Shown: positions 53,959 through 63,429, counted from the stretch's first letter. The stretch: 64,000 nt of DNA from Bordetella trematum (GCF_900078335.1 NZ_FKBR01000035.1:171667-235666); one strand, 5' to 3'. Program-made: numbers and translations. The notes: generated from the letters alone by a model not told the origin.

Positions 53959-54906
53959 ATGAACACAGCTAACTCAAGTACTGCCCGGCGCTTCACCGTT
54001 CTGACGCCGACTTTCAACCGTGCCGATACGCTGCACCGGGTCTATGACTCCCTGTGCCGCCAGACCTGCCGGGATTTCGAATGGCTGGTGGTCGACGATG
54101 GCTCGACCGACCCGACCCATGAGCGCGTGCGCGCCTGGCAGGCGGTGGCTGATTTCCCCATCCGCTACGTCTGGCAACCGAACCAGCACAAGAAGGCCGC
54201 CTTCAACCGGGGGGTGCGTGACGCGCAAGGCGAGCTGATCGTGGCCCTGGACAGCGACGACGCGATGCCGGCCGATGCGCTGGCCCTCATGGAGGCGGCC
54301 TGGCTTGCCATCCCCGAGGGTCAGCGTGCCGGTTTCGTGGCCGTCACCGGCCTGTGCGCGCGCCCCGATGGCAGCATCGTGGGCGACCGCTATCCGCAGG
54401 ACGTGCTCGACAGCAGCGCGGTCGACATGTACTTCCTTTACCGGGTGCGGGGCGAGAAGTTCGGCTGCATGCGTACCGAAGTGCTGCGCGCCTTTCCGTT
54501 TCCGGAAGATGTGGCCGGCTTCGTGCCCGAAAGCCTGGTGTGGTGGGCGGTGTCGCGGGCGGGCTACCGCACGCGTTTCATCAACCGGGTGCTGCGCATC
54601 TACCACGACACGCCGGGCAGCCTGATGCACGGCAGCCCCTCGCTGAGCGCCAATGTGCAGGGGCTGTATCTGCTGGCCTGGAACATGCTGCAGCATCATC
54701 TGCGCTATTTCCGCTGGCGGCCCTGGGAGTTCATCAAGGCTGCCATGCGCTTTACGCGCTTTCGCTTGCATCTGGCCCATTCCGGACGACCCAATGCCCT
54801 GCGCGCCTACCGCCTGAGCCAGCCGGCCGCCTGGCTGCTGGTGCTGCTGTGCGCCCCGGCCGGCTATCTGCTGTACCTGCGCGACCGTCGCCGCGGCGTG
54901 GCCTGA
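53959..54906 (+). CDS. Family 2 glycosyltransferase
   Basis: A 315-residue GT-A fold transferase: nucleotide-binding FTVLTPTFNRADTLHRVYDSL, VVDDGSTD (45-51), VWQPNQHKKAAFNRGV, the metal site LDSDD (97-101), and the later acceptor part with CMRTEVLRAFPFPEDVAGFVPESLVWW. A C-terminal hydrophobic segment (AAWLLVLLCAPAGYLLYL) may anchor it to the inner membrane. It resembles transferases of surface-glycan loci but stands alone here. Start ATG 53959; the open frame from 53914 has a non-family N-terminus. Confidence 0.9.
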   Translation: MNTANSSTARRFTVLTPTFNRADTLHRVYDSLCRQTCRDFEWLVVDDGSTDPTHERVRAWQAVADFPIRYVWQPNQHKKAAFNRGVRDAQGELIVALDSDDAMPADALALMEAAWLAIPEGQRAGFVAVTGLCARPDGSIVGDRYPQDVLDSSAVDMYFLYRVRGEKFGCMRTEVLRAFPFPEDVAGFVPESLVWWAVSRAGYRTRFINRVLRIYHDTPGSLMHGSPSLSANVQGLYLLAWNMLQHHLRYFRWRPWEFIKAAMRFTRFRLHLAHSGRPNALRAYRLSQPAAWLLVLLCAPAGYLLYLRDRRRGVA

Positions 54907-54950
54907 ACCTGGCGGCGGGCTGCCGCCAGGAGCAAGGAGCATGCGGCCAT

Positions 54951-57137
54951 TCAGTATTGCGCCCGCAGGCTCAGCATGACATTGCGCGGCGCGCCCCACC
55001 AACCCTGGCTGAAGAAGCCGATCTGGTCGTAGTACTTCCTGTCCAACAAGTTGTTGACGTTGAGCGTGGCTGACAGATGCCTGTTAATGTCGTAGCGCGC
55101 CATCAGATCGACCAGGGCGTAGCTGCCCTGCTCGACGCGCTGTTTGCCTGTCGGGCTGGCGGCATATTGGTACATGCGGCTTTGCCAGGTCAGCCCCCCG
55201 CCCACGGTCAGCCGGTGCAGATCACCTGGCAACTGATAGGTGGTGTAGAGCTTGAGCAGGCTGCGCGGCTGGCTGGTATTGATGGCCTGGCCCTGCGCGT
55301 CGCCTGCCGTGAAGTGGGTGTAGCTGGCGCTGATGTTCCAGCCGCGCGCGATCTCGCCGGCCGCCTGCAGATCGAAGCCGCGCACTTTCGCGCCCTTGGC
55401 CGCGCGATAGGCCTGCTGGTTCGGAAAGCCGGCGACGGTTTCGCCAGGGATGGCCTGGGCCAGGTTGTCCTGGCGGGTTTCGAACAGCGCCAGCGCGGCG
55501 TTCAGGCGGCCCTCCAGGTAGCTGCCCTTGAGGCCCAGTTCATAGCTTTTCCCCTCGATGGGGTCGAGGATGCTGCCATCCGGGCTGCGGGCATTCTGCG
55601 GCTGGAAGATATCGGTATAGCTGGCATAGGCGGCATAGGTGTCATTGATATCGAGCACCACGCCGGCATAGGGCGTGAACTGATTGTCGACCTTGTAGGC
55701 GCGGCGTGAACCGAAATAGGTCTGCTGGGTTTCCCAATCGCTCCAGCGTCCGCCCAGGATCAGGTGCAGCGGGTCGGCCAGTGAAAAGCGCCCCACCACA
55801 TACTTGCCGGTCTGTTTGGTGCGCTGGTTGTCGGCCGGCGAGGTGTGCTCCGCCCACTGAGGCTCGGCAATGCGGTTGCTGCCCCAGTTGAAGTAGCTGC
55901 CCACGGCGGGCGGCGGGCCGATCATGGCGAACTGACGGATGTCGTTATGGTCACGGATGCTCATCCAGCCGGCGGCGATCTCATGACGCCGGCCGAACAG
56001 TTCGAAGGGGCCGCTGACCGACAGATGGAAGTCATCGCGATCGCGCCGGCCGTCGTAGTTGCTGAAACTGCTGCTCATGCCCAGGCCGGTGTTGCGATCC
56101 GGGTAACCGCCTCGGTAGAGCTGGCGCATGCGGTACTTGCCATCATTGTGGCTGTAGGCTGCCCGCAATCTCCAATCGTTGTCCAGTCGATGGGTCAGGT
56201 CCATGAAGTAGGTGACCGACTCGGTATCCAGTCGTGCCCAGGGCGTGTTGTTGGAGGCCGAACGATTGAAGTCCGTACGCGAGCCGTCGCTGTAGAACAG
56301 GGGGAAGCCGCTGCCGAAACCGTGGCTCTGGTTGCGCTGGTATTCCACGCTGGCGGTCAGTTCCGTGGAGGGCGTCAGGTCGGCGCTGAGCACCGCATAC
56401 AGGGTGCGCTTGCGGCTGTCGAGATCGGTGACGTAGCTGTCGGCCTGGCTGTAGGCGGCGACTACGCGCGAGCGGATACGGCCGTCCTCGGTCAGAGGCG
56501 CGGAGATGTCGGCCTCGCTGCGCACATGGTTCCAGCTGCCGGCATTGAGCGTCGCCCGGGCCGAGAAATCGCGCAGCGGGCGTTTGCGCACGAAGTTCAC
56601 CGCCGCCGAGGGGTTGCCGGAGCCGGTCATCAGGCCGGTGGCGCCGCGCACGATCTCGACCCGGTCGAAGATGGCCGAGTCCATGTCGGTGGCGCCATAG
56701 TTCCATTGGCTCAGGATGGGCGATACCAGGCCGTCGAACTGGAAGCTGTCGATGGCGAACCCACGCGAGGAAAAGGCATAGCGGTTGCTGTCGCTGCGCG
56801 TGACCGAGATGCCGGGTGCGTTGGCCAGGATGGCGGCGGTGTCGAGCAGGCCCTCGTCTTCGATCTGCTGGCGCGTCACGACGCTGACGGTCTGCGGCGT
56901 TTCCTGCGGCGACAGGGTCAGGCCGGTCGCCGTGTTCATGACCGGGGTGGTGTAGCGCTGCGTGCCTTCGGTGATGCCATCCTGGGCGGTGGCTGTCACG
57001 CTGACGGCGGGCAGCTCGGCGACTGCCGCGTCGGCGGCCTGGGCCGTGGCGTGGCCTGACCAGGCGGCGATCAGGGCGGCGGGCAGGGTGGCCAGCCAGA
57101 GGCGCGGTGCGCCGTGAACGGGAACAGCGGGGGACAT
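54951..57137 (-). CDS. TonB-dependent siderophore receptor
   Basis: A 728-residue outer-membrane receptor. Signal peptide to about 33 (ends ATAQAAD), TonB box-like region LPAVSVTATAQ, plug domain (about 60-170: SPQETPQTVSVVTRQQIEDEGL, FSSRGFAIDSFQFDG, IVRGATGLMTGSGNPSAAVNFVRKRP), then a 22-strand barrel ending NLLDRKYYDQIGF and VMLSLRAQY with terminal aromatic. Similar in layout to FpvA/FoxA/FhuE-type hydroxamate or mixed siderophore receptors. Start ATG 57137 with GGAG upstream; a TTG at 57155 is in frame. A Fur-like box sits at 57164-57182. The AraC gene next to it probably activates it. Confidence 0.93.
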   Translation of the reverse strand: MSPAVPVHGAPRLWLATLPAALIAAWSGHATAQAADAAVAELPAVSVTATAQDGITEGTQRYTTPVMNTATGLTLSPQETPQTVSVVTRQQIEDEGLLDTAAILANAPGISVTRSDSNRYAFSSRGFAIDSFQFDGLVSPILSQWNYGATDMDSAIFDRVEIVRGATGLMTGSGNPSAAVNFVRKRPLRDFSARATLNAGSWNHVRSEADISAPLTEDGRIRSRVVAAYSQADSYVTDLDSRKRTLYAVLSADLTPSTELTASVEYQRNQSHGFGSGFPLFYSDGSRTDFNRSASNNTPWARLDTESVTYFMDLTHRLDNDWRLRAAYSHNDGKYRMRQLYRGGYPDRNTGLGMSSSFSNYDGRRDRDDFHLSVSGPFELFGRRHEIAAGWMSIRDHNDIRQFAMIGPPPAVGSYFNWGSNRIAEPQWAEHTSPADNQRTKQTGKYVVGRFSLADPLHLILGGRWSDWETQQTYFGSRRAYKVDNQFTPYAGVVLDINDTYAAYASYTDIFQPQNARSPDGSILDPIEGKSYELGLKGSYLEGRLNAALALFETRQDNLAQAIPGETVAGFPNQQAYRAAKGAKVRGFDLQAAGEIARGWNISASYTHFTAGDAQGQAINTSQPRSLLKLYTTYQLPGDLHRLTVGGGLTWQSRMYQYAASPTGKQRVEQGSYALVDLMARYDINRHLSATLNVNNLLDRKYYDQIGFFSQGWWGAPRNVMLSLRAQY

Positions 57138-57163
57138 GGGGCAAGCTCCAGACAATCAATCGT

Positions 57164-57182
57164 GATAATGAGAATTATTGTC
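57164..57182. promoter_or_regulatory. Fur-like box before the TonB receptor gene
   Basis: GATAATGAGAATTATTGTC matches the classical Fur box GATAATGATAATCATTATC at 16 of 19 positions. It lies 27 bases upstream of the receptor ATG, so iron repression is expected. Confidence 0.82.
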
Positions 57183-57244
57183 GGGCTGCTGGCAGGCGCG
57201 CCTATGCGCGCTGCCGACTTGCCTATGGCAAATGCCGTGAATGT

Positions 57245-58204
57245 TCAGGCCAGCTCACGGGGGGCGCAGCCATAGCGTGCGCGAAAGGCGGTGGCGAAGT
57301 TGCTGGCATGTCGATAGCCCACGAAGTGCGCGGCCTCCTGCACGCTCCAGCCTTGCGCCAGATGCTGGCGGGCCAGCTCCAGGCGCCGCTCGCGCAGCCA
57401 GGCGAAGACCGACACGCCATAGGCGGCCTGGAACTTGGCGCGCAGGGTGCTGGGACTCATGCAGGCCAGGCGCGCCAGCGCGGCCAGCGTGTGGGCCTCG
57501 CCGGGGCTGTCGTGCAGGCGCCCGCGCACCCGTTCCAGCAGTTGGCGGTCGCGCTGAGAGAGGGGGGCGGCCGGCTCGGGGCAGTCCAGGGCGTGCGCCA
57601 GCAGTTGGAGGGCCAGCCCTTCGTAACGCAACTGGCGCAGCGGCGTGTCCGGATCGTCGTCGAACAGCTGCTCGATGGCCTGCAGCAGATGGCCGGGGAC
57701 CCGCCAGGCGCCCAGTCCCTGGTGCGCCGGGGTGAGCGCCTGTCGCAGTTGTTCGCTCAGACGGTCGTCCTCATCGGCCTGAGACAGGGCGACCGAGAGG
57801 TTGACACTGCGCAGGCGCTGGCCGCCGGGGTGCAGGCCGGCCAGGGGCTGGGTGTCGCCATAGGCCACGCGGATCGCATCGCGGGCGGCCAGCGCTATCG
57901 GCTGGTTGCGCCCGAGGCGGGTGCGGGCGCGTCCCTGCAGCATGACGATGGCCGAGAAGCGGGGCGTCAGCAGCGAGGTGGCTTCGTATTCGTGGTGGAT
58001 CTGCAGATCCGACACCACCAGGGTCACGCCGGGGCGCAGCAGGTGGCTGCGCACCCGGCCTTCGGCCAGGGGAATCGACTCGGGATCGACCTGGCGGCCA
58101 AGGGGCCGGGGCAGGCGATATTGAAAGCCGGCGGGCTGGCCCAGGCGGGAAAAATCGCCCATCGTGAAAGACACCCGCGACGAGGCGGTCAGGGGAAGCG
58201 TCAT
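57245..58204 (-). CDS. AraC-family regulator of siderophore uptake (PchR/AlcR-like)
   Basis: A 319-residue regulator with a variable N-terminal ligand part (about 1-200) and a C-terminal AraC HTH pair (about 215-319: LERVRGRLHDSPGEAHTLAALARLACMSPSTLRAKFQAAYGVSVFAWLRERRLELARQHLAQGWSVQEAAHFVGYRHASNFATAFRARYG, given here in outline). The group includes PchR and AlcR, which need the ferric siderophore to activate receptor and synthesis genes. It is on the same strand and upstream of the TonB receptor, with 107 bases between. A Fur-like inverted repeat precedes it (58242-58260). Confidence 0.9.
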   Translation of the reverse strand: MTLPLTASSRVSFTMGDFSRLGQPAGFQYRLPRPLGRQVDPESIPLAEGRVRSHLLRPGVTLVVSDLQIHHEYEATSLLTPRFSAIVMLQGRARTRLGRNQPIALAARDAIRVAYGDTQPLAGLHPGGQRLRSVNLSVALSQADEDDRLSEQLRQALTPAHQGLGAWRVPGHLLQAIEQLFDDDPDTPLRQLRYEGLALQLLAHALDCPEPAAPLSQRDRQLLERVRGRLHDSPGEAHTLAALARLACMSPSTLRAKFQAAYGVSVFAWLRERRLELARQHLAQGWSVQEAAHFVGYRHASNFATAFRARYGCAPRELA

Positions 58205-58241
58205 GGGTGCCTTGCCGCTGCGCGGCCGGAAAAGTCAGGAT

Positions 58242-58260
58242 GAGAATAGTATAGATTCTC
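58242..58260. promoter_or_regulatory. Fur-like inverted repeat before the AraC gene
   Basis: GAGAAT (58242-58247) and ATTCTC (58255-58260), 6-bp arms around AGTATAG, 38 bases upstream of the AraC start. Resembles Bordetella-type Fur sites with GAGAAT arms, though with a longer centre than the 6-1-6 core. Confidence 0.6.
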
Positions 58261-58281
58261 GTCCTGGTTTTCTGCACGCCA

Positions 58282-58794
58282 TCAGTGACGCGACGGGAAG
58301 GGAGGGTGGCCGTAGCCGTCCTGCTCGTCGTCTTCCGGTTCGTCGTCCTCGTCGTCCAGCGCATCGAGGTCGTCGGTGGTTTCGCTCAGGTCGAAAGGCA
58401 GGACATCGGAGAGCAGATCCGACCAGGCGCATTCTTCACCCTCCTGGTCCAGCTTGATATAGCGCTCGCCTTCGTTGAGCGAGATCTGGATGGCCCACAG
58501 ATACAGACAGTCATAGGGTTGCTTGGCGATGTCTGCCAGGCCGCCGTGGCCGCCCAGCACCCGCGCGCCCGGGCCGCCCATCTGAACGTGGGGCCGACTG
58601 TCGTCGTCTTCGGCCTCGTCGTCCAGGGCCACACCGAAAGCGACCCATTCCATGCCTTCTTCGGCAGTGCTGACTTCGGCCAGGACCGGCTGGCCCATGT
58701 AGGCGCTCAGGGCGTCGGCAGTCTTGGCCAGCATGTCGAGGTCGGCGGCGCTGAAGCGCAGCAGGGCGGCGGGGGGGTGAGCAGAGGCGGACAT
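58282..58794 (-). CDS. Conserved acidic hypothetical protein
   Basis: A 170-residue cytoplasmic-looking protein with no signal peptide. Residues 1-125 look folded (LLRFSAADLDMLAKTADALSAYMGQPVLAEVSTAEEGMEWVAFGVALDDEA; YDCLYLWAIQISLNEGERYIKLDQEGEECAWSDLLSDVLPF); the C-terminal 40 are strongly acidic (DDLDALDDEDDEPEDDEQDG). I do not recognise a family. Minus strand, divergent from the EamA gene at 58910 and upstream of the AraC gene. Acidic tails like this often contact basic partners, but no function is shown. Confidence 0.75.
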   Translation of the reverse strand: MSASAHPPAALLRFSAADLDMLAKTADALSAYMGQPVLAEVSTAEEGMEWVAFGVALDDEAEDDDSRPHVQMGGPGARVLGGHGGLADIAKQPYDCLYLWAIQISLNEGERYIKLDQEGEECAWSDLLSDVLPFDLSETTDDLDALDDEDDEPEDDEQDGYGHPPFPSRH

Positions 58795-58909
58795 GGCGCA
58801 ATCCTGGGCAAATGATCGAAAACGTTATTGTCGCGCGTTCCTGCGCGCTTCGGCACATCCGGCCGGGCAGGCTACTATTTCCGGCTTTGTTGTTTTCCAG
58901 GCTCCCCTC

Positions 58910-59803
58910 ATGCCTCCCGTTTCCCCCCGCTACATGATTTTCCCGCTGCTGGCCGTGCTGATCTGGTCGGTCAACATGGTGGTGACCAAAATGGCGGCCA
59001 GCGTGATCTCGCCGGCGGCAATCAGCTTCTACCGTTGGGTGGTTGCGGTGCTGGTGCTGGCGCCTTTCACCCTGCCGGGCGTGCTCAGGCAGTGGGCCTT
59101 GATCCGGCCCAATCTGTGGAGGCTGGCGGTGCTGGGCGCACTGGGCATGGGCGTCTACCAGGGGCTGCTGTACGTGGCGGCCGCCACGACGACCGCGACC
59201 AACATGGGGATCATCACCTCCATGGTGCCGCTGCTGACCATCGCCGTGGGCACCTTGATCCTGCACGAACGGCCCACCCGCATGGCGGTGCTGGGGGCGC
59301 TGGTGGCTTTGCTGGGCCTGGGCATCCTGCTGGGCGAGGGCGATCCCAGGCGGCTGCTGTCGGTCGGCGGCACGGTGGGTGATGTCCTGATGGCCGTGGC
59401 GGCACTGTCATATGCCCTGTACGGCGTGCTGCTGCGCAAATGGAGCCTGCCGATGGGTGTATGGCAGTCGCTTTTCATGCAGGCGGTGTTCGTGGTGCTG
59501 TTCCAGATACCGTTTTTCGTCCTGTCTGCCCCCTCGCCCCTGACGGCGCAGAACCTGCCCATGGTGCTCTACGCCGCCATTTTCCCGTCGCTGTTCGCGC
59601 CGTACTTCTGGATGCAGGGCGTCAACCATCTCGGCCCCAATCGTGCCAGCATCTTCCTGAACCTCATGCCGGTGGGTACGGTGGTGATCGCCGCGCTTAC
59701 GCTGGGCGAGCATCCGCACGCCTATCACATCGTCGGCGGGCTGCTTGCGCTGGCCGGGGTCAGCCTGGCCCAGACGCGCGCGCGCCGCGCTGCCCGGGGC
59801 TGA
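58910..59803 (+). CDS. EamA-family (DMT) transporter
   Basis: A 297-residue, ten-TM drug/metabolite transporter with two EamA repeats. First repeat: LLAVLIWSVNMVVTKMAASVISPAAISFYRWVVAVLVLAPF, split across TM1-2; second: ALSYALYGVLLRKWSLPMGVW, then NLPMVLYAAIFPSLFAPYFWMQGVNHLGPNRASIFLNLMPVGTVVIAALTLGE. These usually export amino acids or metabolites such as threonine or purines. Start ATG 58910; the frame runs up to 58793 but that stretch overlaps the divergent hypothetical gene's promoter. Ends 53 bases before ettA. Confidence 0.88.
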   Translation: MPPVSPRYMIFPLLAVLIWSVNMVVTKMAASVISPAAISFYRWVVAVLVLAPFTLPGVLRQWALIRPNLWRLAVLGALGMGVYQGLLYVAAATTTATNMGIITSMVPLLTIAVGTLILHERPTRMAVLGALVALLGLGILLGEGDPRRLLSVGGTVGDVLMAVAALSYALYGVLLRKWSLPMGVWQSLFMQAVFVVLFQIPFFVLSAPSPLTAQNLPMVLYAAIFPSLFAPYFWMQGVNHLGPNRASIFLNLMPVGTVVIAALTLGEHPHAYHIVGGLLALAGVSLAQTRARRAARG

Positions 59804-59856
59804 CGGTTCCGGCCTACAATCCCGGCTTATCCTGCATCCTTCTTTGACACGAGCCC

Positions 59857-61530
59857 ATGGCCCAATACGTTTACACCATGAATCGCGTCGGCAAGATCGT
59901 GCCGCCCAAGCGGCAGATCCTGCGCGACATTTCGCTGTCTTTTTTCCCTGGCGCCAAGATCGGCGTGCTGGGCCTGAATGGTTCGGGCAAGTCGACCCTG
60001 CTGAAGATCATGGCGGGAGTGGACAAGGAAATCGAGGGCGAAGCCATCCCCATGCCGGGGCTGAACATCGGTTATCTGCCCCAGGAGCCGGAGCTCAACC
60101 CCGAGCACACCGTGCGCCAGGCCGTCGAAGAAGGACTGGGCGCGGTATTCAACGCCAAGCAGCGCCTGGACGAGGTCTATGCCGCCTACGCCGAGCCTGA
60201 CGCCGATTTCGACGCGCTGGCCGCCGAGCAGGCCGAGCTCGAAGCCGTGATCGCCGCCGCCGCCTCCAGCGGTGCCGATGACATCGAGCACCAGATGGAA
60301 ATTGCCGCCGACGCCTTGCGTCTGCCGCCCTGGGATGCCACGGTGGGGACGCTGTCCGGTGGCGAGAAGCGTCGTGTGGCGCTGTGCCGCCTGCTGCTGT
60401 CCAAGCCCGACATGCTGCTGCTGGACGAGCCCACCAACCACCTGGATGCCGAAAGCGTCGAGTGGCTGGAGCAGTTCCTGCACAAGTTCCCCGGCACCGT
60501 GGTAGGCGTGACCCACGACCGCTACTTCCTGGATAACGCCGCCGAATGGATCCTCGAACTGGACCGCGGTCATGGCATTCCCTGGAAGGGCAACTACAGT
60601 TCCTGGCTGGAGCAGAAAGAGGCCCGCCTGAAGCAGGAAGAGGCCAACGAGTCCGCGCGCCAGAAAACCATCAAGAAAGAGCTGGAATGGGTGCGCCAGA
60701 ACCCCAAGGGCCGTCAGGCCAAGGCCAAGGCGCGTATTGCCCGCTTTGAAGAACTGTCTTCCTACGAATACCAGAAGCGCAACGAAACCCAGGAAATCTT
60801 CATTCCGGTGGGCGATCGCCTGGGCAACGAGGTGATCGAGTTCAACAATGTCAGCAAGGCCTACGGCGACCGGCTGCTCATCGATGACCTGAGCTTCAAG
60901 GTGCCGCCAGGCGCCATCGTCGGCATCATCGGCCCCAACGGCGCGGGTAAGTCGACGCTGTTCCGCATGATTGCCGGCCGCGAGCAGCCGGACTCCGGCG
61001 AGGTCAAGCTGGGCCAGACGGTCAACCTGGCCTATGTCGATCAGTCGCGCGAATCGCTCGAAGGCAACAAGACGGTGTTCGACGCCATTGCCGATGGCGC
61101 CGATCTCCTGACCGTGGGCAAGTTCGAGATGCCGGCGCGCGCCTATCTGGGGCGCTTCAACTTCAAGGGCGCCGATCAGAACAAGGTCGTGGGCCAGCTC
61201 TCCGGCGGTGAGCGCGGGCGTCTGCACCTGGCCAAGACGCTGATTGCGGGCGGCAACGTGTTGCTGCTGGACGAACCGTCCAACGACCTGGACGTCGAAA
61301 CCCTGCGCGCCCTGGAAGACGCCTTGCTGGAGTTTCCCGGCAGCGTCATGGTGATCAGCCACGATCGCTGGTTCCTGGACCGTATCGCCACGCACATCCT
61401 GGCCTTCGAGGGCGATTCGCAGGTGGTGTTCTTTGACGGCAACTACCAGGAATACGAGGCTGACAAGAAGCGGCGCCTGGGCGAGGAGGGCGCCAAGCCC
61501 ACCCGCCTGCGCTACAAGGCGCTGAAGTAA
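59857..61530 (+). CDS. ettA: Energy-dependent translational throttle protein EttA (ABC-F)
   Basis: A 557-residue soluble twin-ATPase that binds the ribosomal E site and gates the first elongation step by ADP/ATP ratio. First domain Walker [10 protein letters not shown] (39-47) with [16 protein letters not shown] and [18 protein letters not shown]; second GPNGAGKST (near 363) with [16 protein letters not shown] and [19 protein letters not shown]. The arm and linker between them include [19 protein letters not shown] basic helices and the [20 protein letters not shown] segment. [13 protein letters not shown] at the N-terminus is typical of EttA. Normal length. A 12-bp hairpin follows the stop. 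Confidence 0.96.
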   Translation: MAQYVYTMNRVGKIVPPKRQILRDISLSFFPGAKIGVLGLNGSGKSTLLKIMAGVDKEIEGEAIPMPGLNIGYLPQEPELNPEHTVRQAVEEGLGAVFNAKQRLDEVYAAYAEPDADFDALAAEQAELEAVIAAAASSGADDIEHQMEIAADALRLPPWDATVGTLSGGEKRRVALCRLLLSKPDMLLLDEPTNHLDAESVEWLEQFLHKFPGTVVGVTHDRYFLDNAAEWILELDRGHGIPWKGNYSSWLEQKEARLKQEEANESARQKTIKKELEWVRQNPKGRQAKAKARIARFEELSSYEYQKRNETQEIFIPVGDRLGNEVIEFNNVSKAYGDRLLIDDLSFKVPPGAIVGIIGPNGAGKSTLFRMIAGREQPDSGEVKLGQTVNLAYVDQSRESLEGNKTVFDAIADGADLLTVGKFEMPARAYLGRFNFKGADQNKVVGQLSGGERGRLHLAKTLIAGGNVLLLDEPSNDLDVETLRALEDALLEFPGSVMVISHDRWFLDRIATHILAFEGDSQVVFFDGNYQEYEADKKRRLGEEGAKPTRLRYKALK

Positions 61531-61541
61531 AGCCAAGCCGG

Positions 61542-61580
61542 CGGCGCCTGCCGCCCTTCGGGCCAGGACGGCAGGCGCCG
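61542..61580 (+). terminator. 12-bp GC hairpin after ettA
   Basis: CGGCGCCTGCCG (61542-61553) and CGGCAGGCGCCG (61569-61580) are perfect complements around a 15-base loop, eleven bases past the ettA stop. No T-run follows, so termination may need help; it lies 25 bases before the next start. Confidence 0.5.
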
Positions 61581-61605
61581 GTCTGGCCGCAACCGGAGAC
61601 CCGTC

Positions 61606-62139
61606 ATGCTGTTGCAAGCCGAACAATGCAGTCTGCTCATCATCGACATGCAGGAACGCCTGATGCCGGTGATCGACCAGGGCGAGGCGGTGCTGGCGGC
61701 CAACTGCAAGCTGGCGCAGGCGGCGCGCCTGCTGGAGGTGCCGGTGCTGGCCACCGAGCACCATGTGCGCGCCCTGGGGACGACGCTCGCCCCGCTGCGC
61801 GATAGCATCGACGCGACTTTCCAGAAGATGGCCTTTGGTGCCATGCGCGAGCCGGGTTTCGAGGCCTGGTTGCCGGCCTCGCGGCGGACCCTGGTGGTCA
61901 CGGGTTGTGAGGCGCACGTCTGTGTCTTGCAGACCGTGCTGGGCTTGCGCGAACACGGCTGGCAGGTGGCCTTGGTGGCCGATGCGGCCGGCTCGCGCAA
62001 GCCGGCGGACCATCATGCGGCATTGCGGCGCATGCGCGCGGCGGGTGCGCAGATCGTCACCAGCGAAATGGTCATGTTCGAATGGATGCAGACCTGCGAA
62101 CATCCGCGCTTTCGCGAAGTGTTACGTCTGGTCAAGTAA
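61606..62139 (+). CDS. Isochorismatase-like cysteine hydrolase (YcaC-type)
   Basis: A 177-residue enzyme of the isochorismatase superfamily with the expected triad D14 (LLIIDMQERL), K74 (FQKMAFGA) and C106 (VTGCEAHVCVLQT); also a second cysteine, C101, two turns before. Short members such as YcaC have this layout; their substrates are often unknown, some act on nicotinamide or N-carbamoyl compounds. The TEHHVRALGTTLAPLR segment is the substrate-side loop. Start ATG 61606 after ACCGGAGACCC. A terminator follows. Confidence 0.9.
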   Translation: MLLQAEQCSLLIIDMQERLMPVIDQGEAVLAANCKLAQAARLLEVPVLATEHHVRALGTTLAPLRDSIDATFQKMAFGAMREPGFEAWLPASRRTLVVTGCEAHVCVLQTVLGLREHGWQVALVADAAGSRKPADHHAALRRMRAAGAQIVTSEMVMFEWMQTCEHPRFREVLRLVK

Positions 62140-62141
62140 GT

Positions 62142-62169
62142 GCCGGGCTGCAACAGCCGGGGCTTTTTT
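62142..62169 (+). terminator. Intrinsic terminator after isochorismatase-like gene
   Basis: A GC hairpin centred on GGCTG-caa-CAGCC with flanking GCC/GGC pairs (one mismatch), followed by TTTTTT at 62164-62169, starting three bases past the stop. Confidence 0.75.
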
Positions 62170-62303
62170 CGCCGGATTTCCTACGCCCTGACACAAAAAC
62201 TGGGCAAACCTCACAGTACCCGGCAGGGCTTTTTGCGATCCTGATGGCCTGGACTTCCCGCGTGGCGCATCTGTGCGCCCGGGCGGACAACCGGAGAGGC
62301 ATC

Positions 62304-62525
62304 ATGACGATCAAGACCATATCCAAGACATTGACGGCGGCCCTGCTGATGGCCGCCATGGCGGGCTGCTCCTCCTGGGACAGCATGAGCCACCGGCAGA
62401 AAAGCACGGTGGGCGGCGCGGCGCTGGGCGGCGTGGCCGGTGCGGTGATCAGCGGCGGCGGCGTGCTGGGCACGGTTGGCGGCGCCGCCATCGGCGGCGT
62501 GATCGGCGATCAGGTCGGCAAGTAA
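62304..62525 (+). CDS. OsmB-like glycine-zipper lipoprotein
   Basis: A 73-residue outer-membrane lipoprotein. Lipobox MAGC at residues 19-22, then SSWDSMSHRQKSTVGGAALGGVAGAVISGGG and VLGTVGGAAIGGVIGDQVGK, a glycine-zipper repeat ending almost like E. coli OsmB. OsmB is induced by osmotic and stationary-phase stress; its job is unclear. Start 62304 with GGAGAGG eight bases upstream. Monocistronic, with a nested terminator hairpin beginning 47 bases downstream. Confidence 0.88.
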   Translation: MTIKTISKTLTAALLMAAMAGCSSWDSMSHRQKSTVGGAALGGVAGAVISGGGVLGTVGGAAIGGVIGDQVGK

Positions 62526-62572
62526 ATACCCGGCGCGCCCGCGCGCAGATACAAGCTCCCCGCGCAGTAAAC

Positions 62573-62618
62573 AACACCCCGGAAGTTGGATATCTATCCA
62601 GCTCCCGGGGTGTTTTTC
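62573..62618 (+). terminator. Nested hairpin terminator after osmB-like gene
   Basis: AACACCCCGG (62573-62582) pairs with CCGGGGTGTT (62605-62614), with an inner stem TGGATA/TATCCA in the same axis, followed by a T-run (62613-62617). Strong intrinsic terminator. Confidence 0.88.
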
Positions 62619-63429
62619 ATGGCGCCGTATGACGCGCGGTTCAGGGTCAACGGAGCCGCGCACCAGCAGGGTCCCCCTACGTGGTGTGGCCAACACGCCC
62701 GTATCCCGGCGCAGCGGGAACGGCGTCGGCACGCGGCCCGGCATTTCGCGGCGCATTTCAGTGGCTTGGCGTACTCCGTGCGGCGGGGCAGGCCGAGCCC
62801 GCGGCACGGCAGGGCGATCAAGACAGCGCTGACTCCCGGTTTGCGCTTGCTGGCGGATCGTCTCGATCACTTCTCCTTCGCCGGCAGGCGGCGCCAGTAT
62901 CGCTGTGCCGTAAGTCTCTTGCGGGCCTTCGACTGACGCTCTTACGGTTCCCGCACATCCTGCGGCTTGGCTCGCAAGGCGTTCTCCATTTCCTGCATTC
63001 GTTCATCGGCCTATTGCGCGCTCGTCGGCGGCGACAGGTCGTACCGGCGGTGCGCTCGCTGCTTCGTATATGGCTGGATGGCAGTCAGGAATAAGCCCAC
63101 AGTCGGCTCATCCCCATCCGGCACCAGATTTCAGACGATTGCTCTGAGAATACATATCATCCGCAACGAAACAGTTTGCTACTGCATCCCTGCGTAGCTG
63201 AAACGGCTCCAGGATCGGGCGGCATCGATGAAGAGCATCGGCTGCCTTATCTACCGCCATACAGGCCCGATTCAAAACCGATAGAACGGCTCTATGTGCG
63301 GTGACGAATGAGCTGGTGCGGAACAACCATGATTTCGCCACGGAAAGGAGTTTAAGGAAAACAGATCCCGTGGCACCTCATTGACACCCGGCAACCCTAA
63401 AACCACCTGAATGTCAGGGAAATATTGAA
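62619..63429 (+). other. Long non-coding stretch before the partial secreted-protein gene
   Basis: About 810 bases with no supported gene on either strand: open frames here are Arg/Ala-rich shadows without ribosome binding sites. Composition shifts from GC-rich (to about 63050) to more AT-rich afterwards, as if two different pieces meet. A 7-bp inverted repeat CCGTAAG (62908-62914) / CTTACGG (62941-62947) is present. TTGACA at 63381-63386 may be part of the promoter of the gene at 63430, but no good -10 is spaced from it. Could contain remnants of a lost gene. Confidence 0.5.

Noticed and set aside
62967..63197. Possible 76-residue gene in the right-hand gap
   Set aside because: No start signal and no family likeness; flanked by equally long frames on the other strand.
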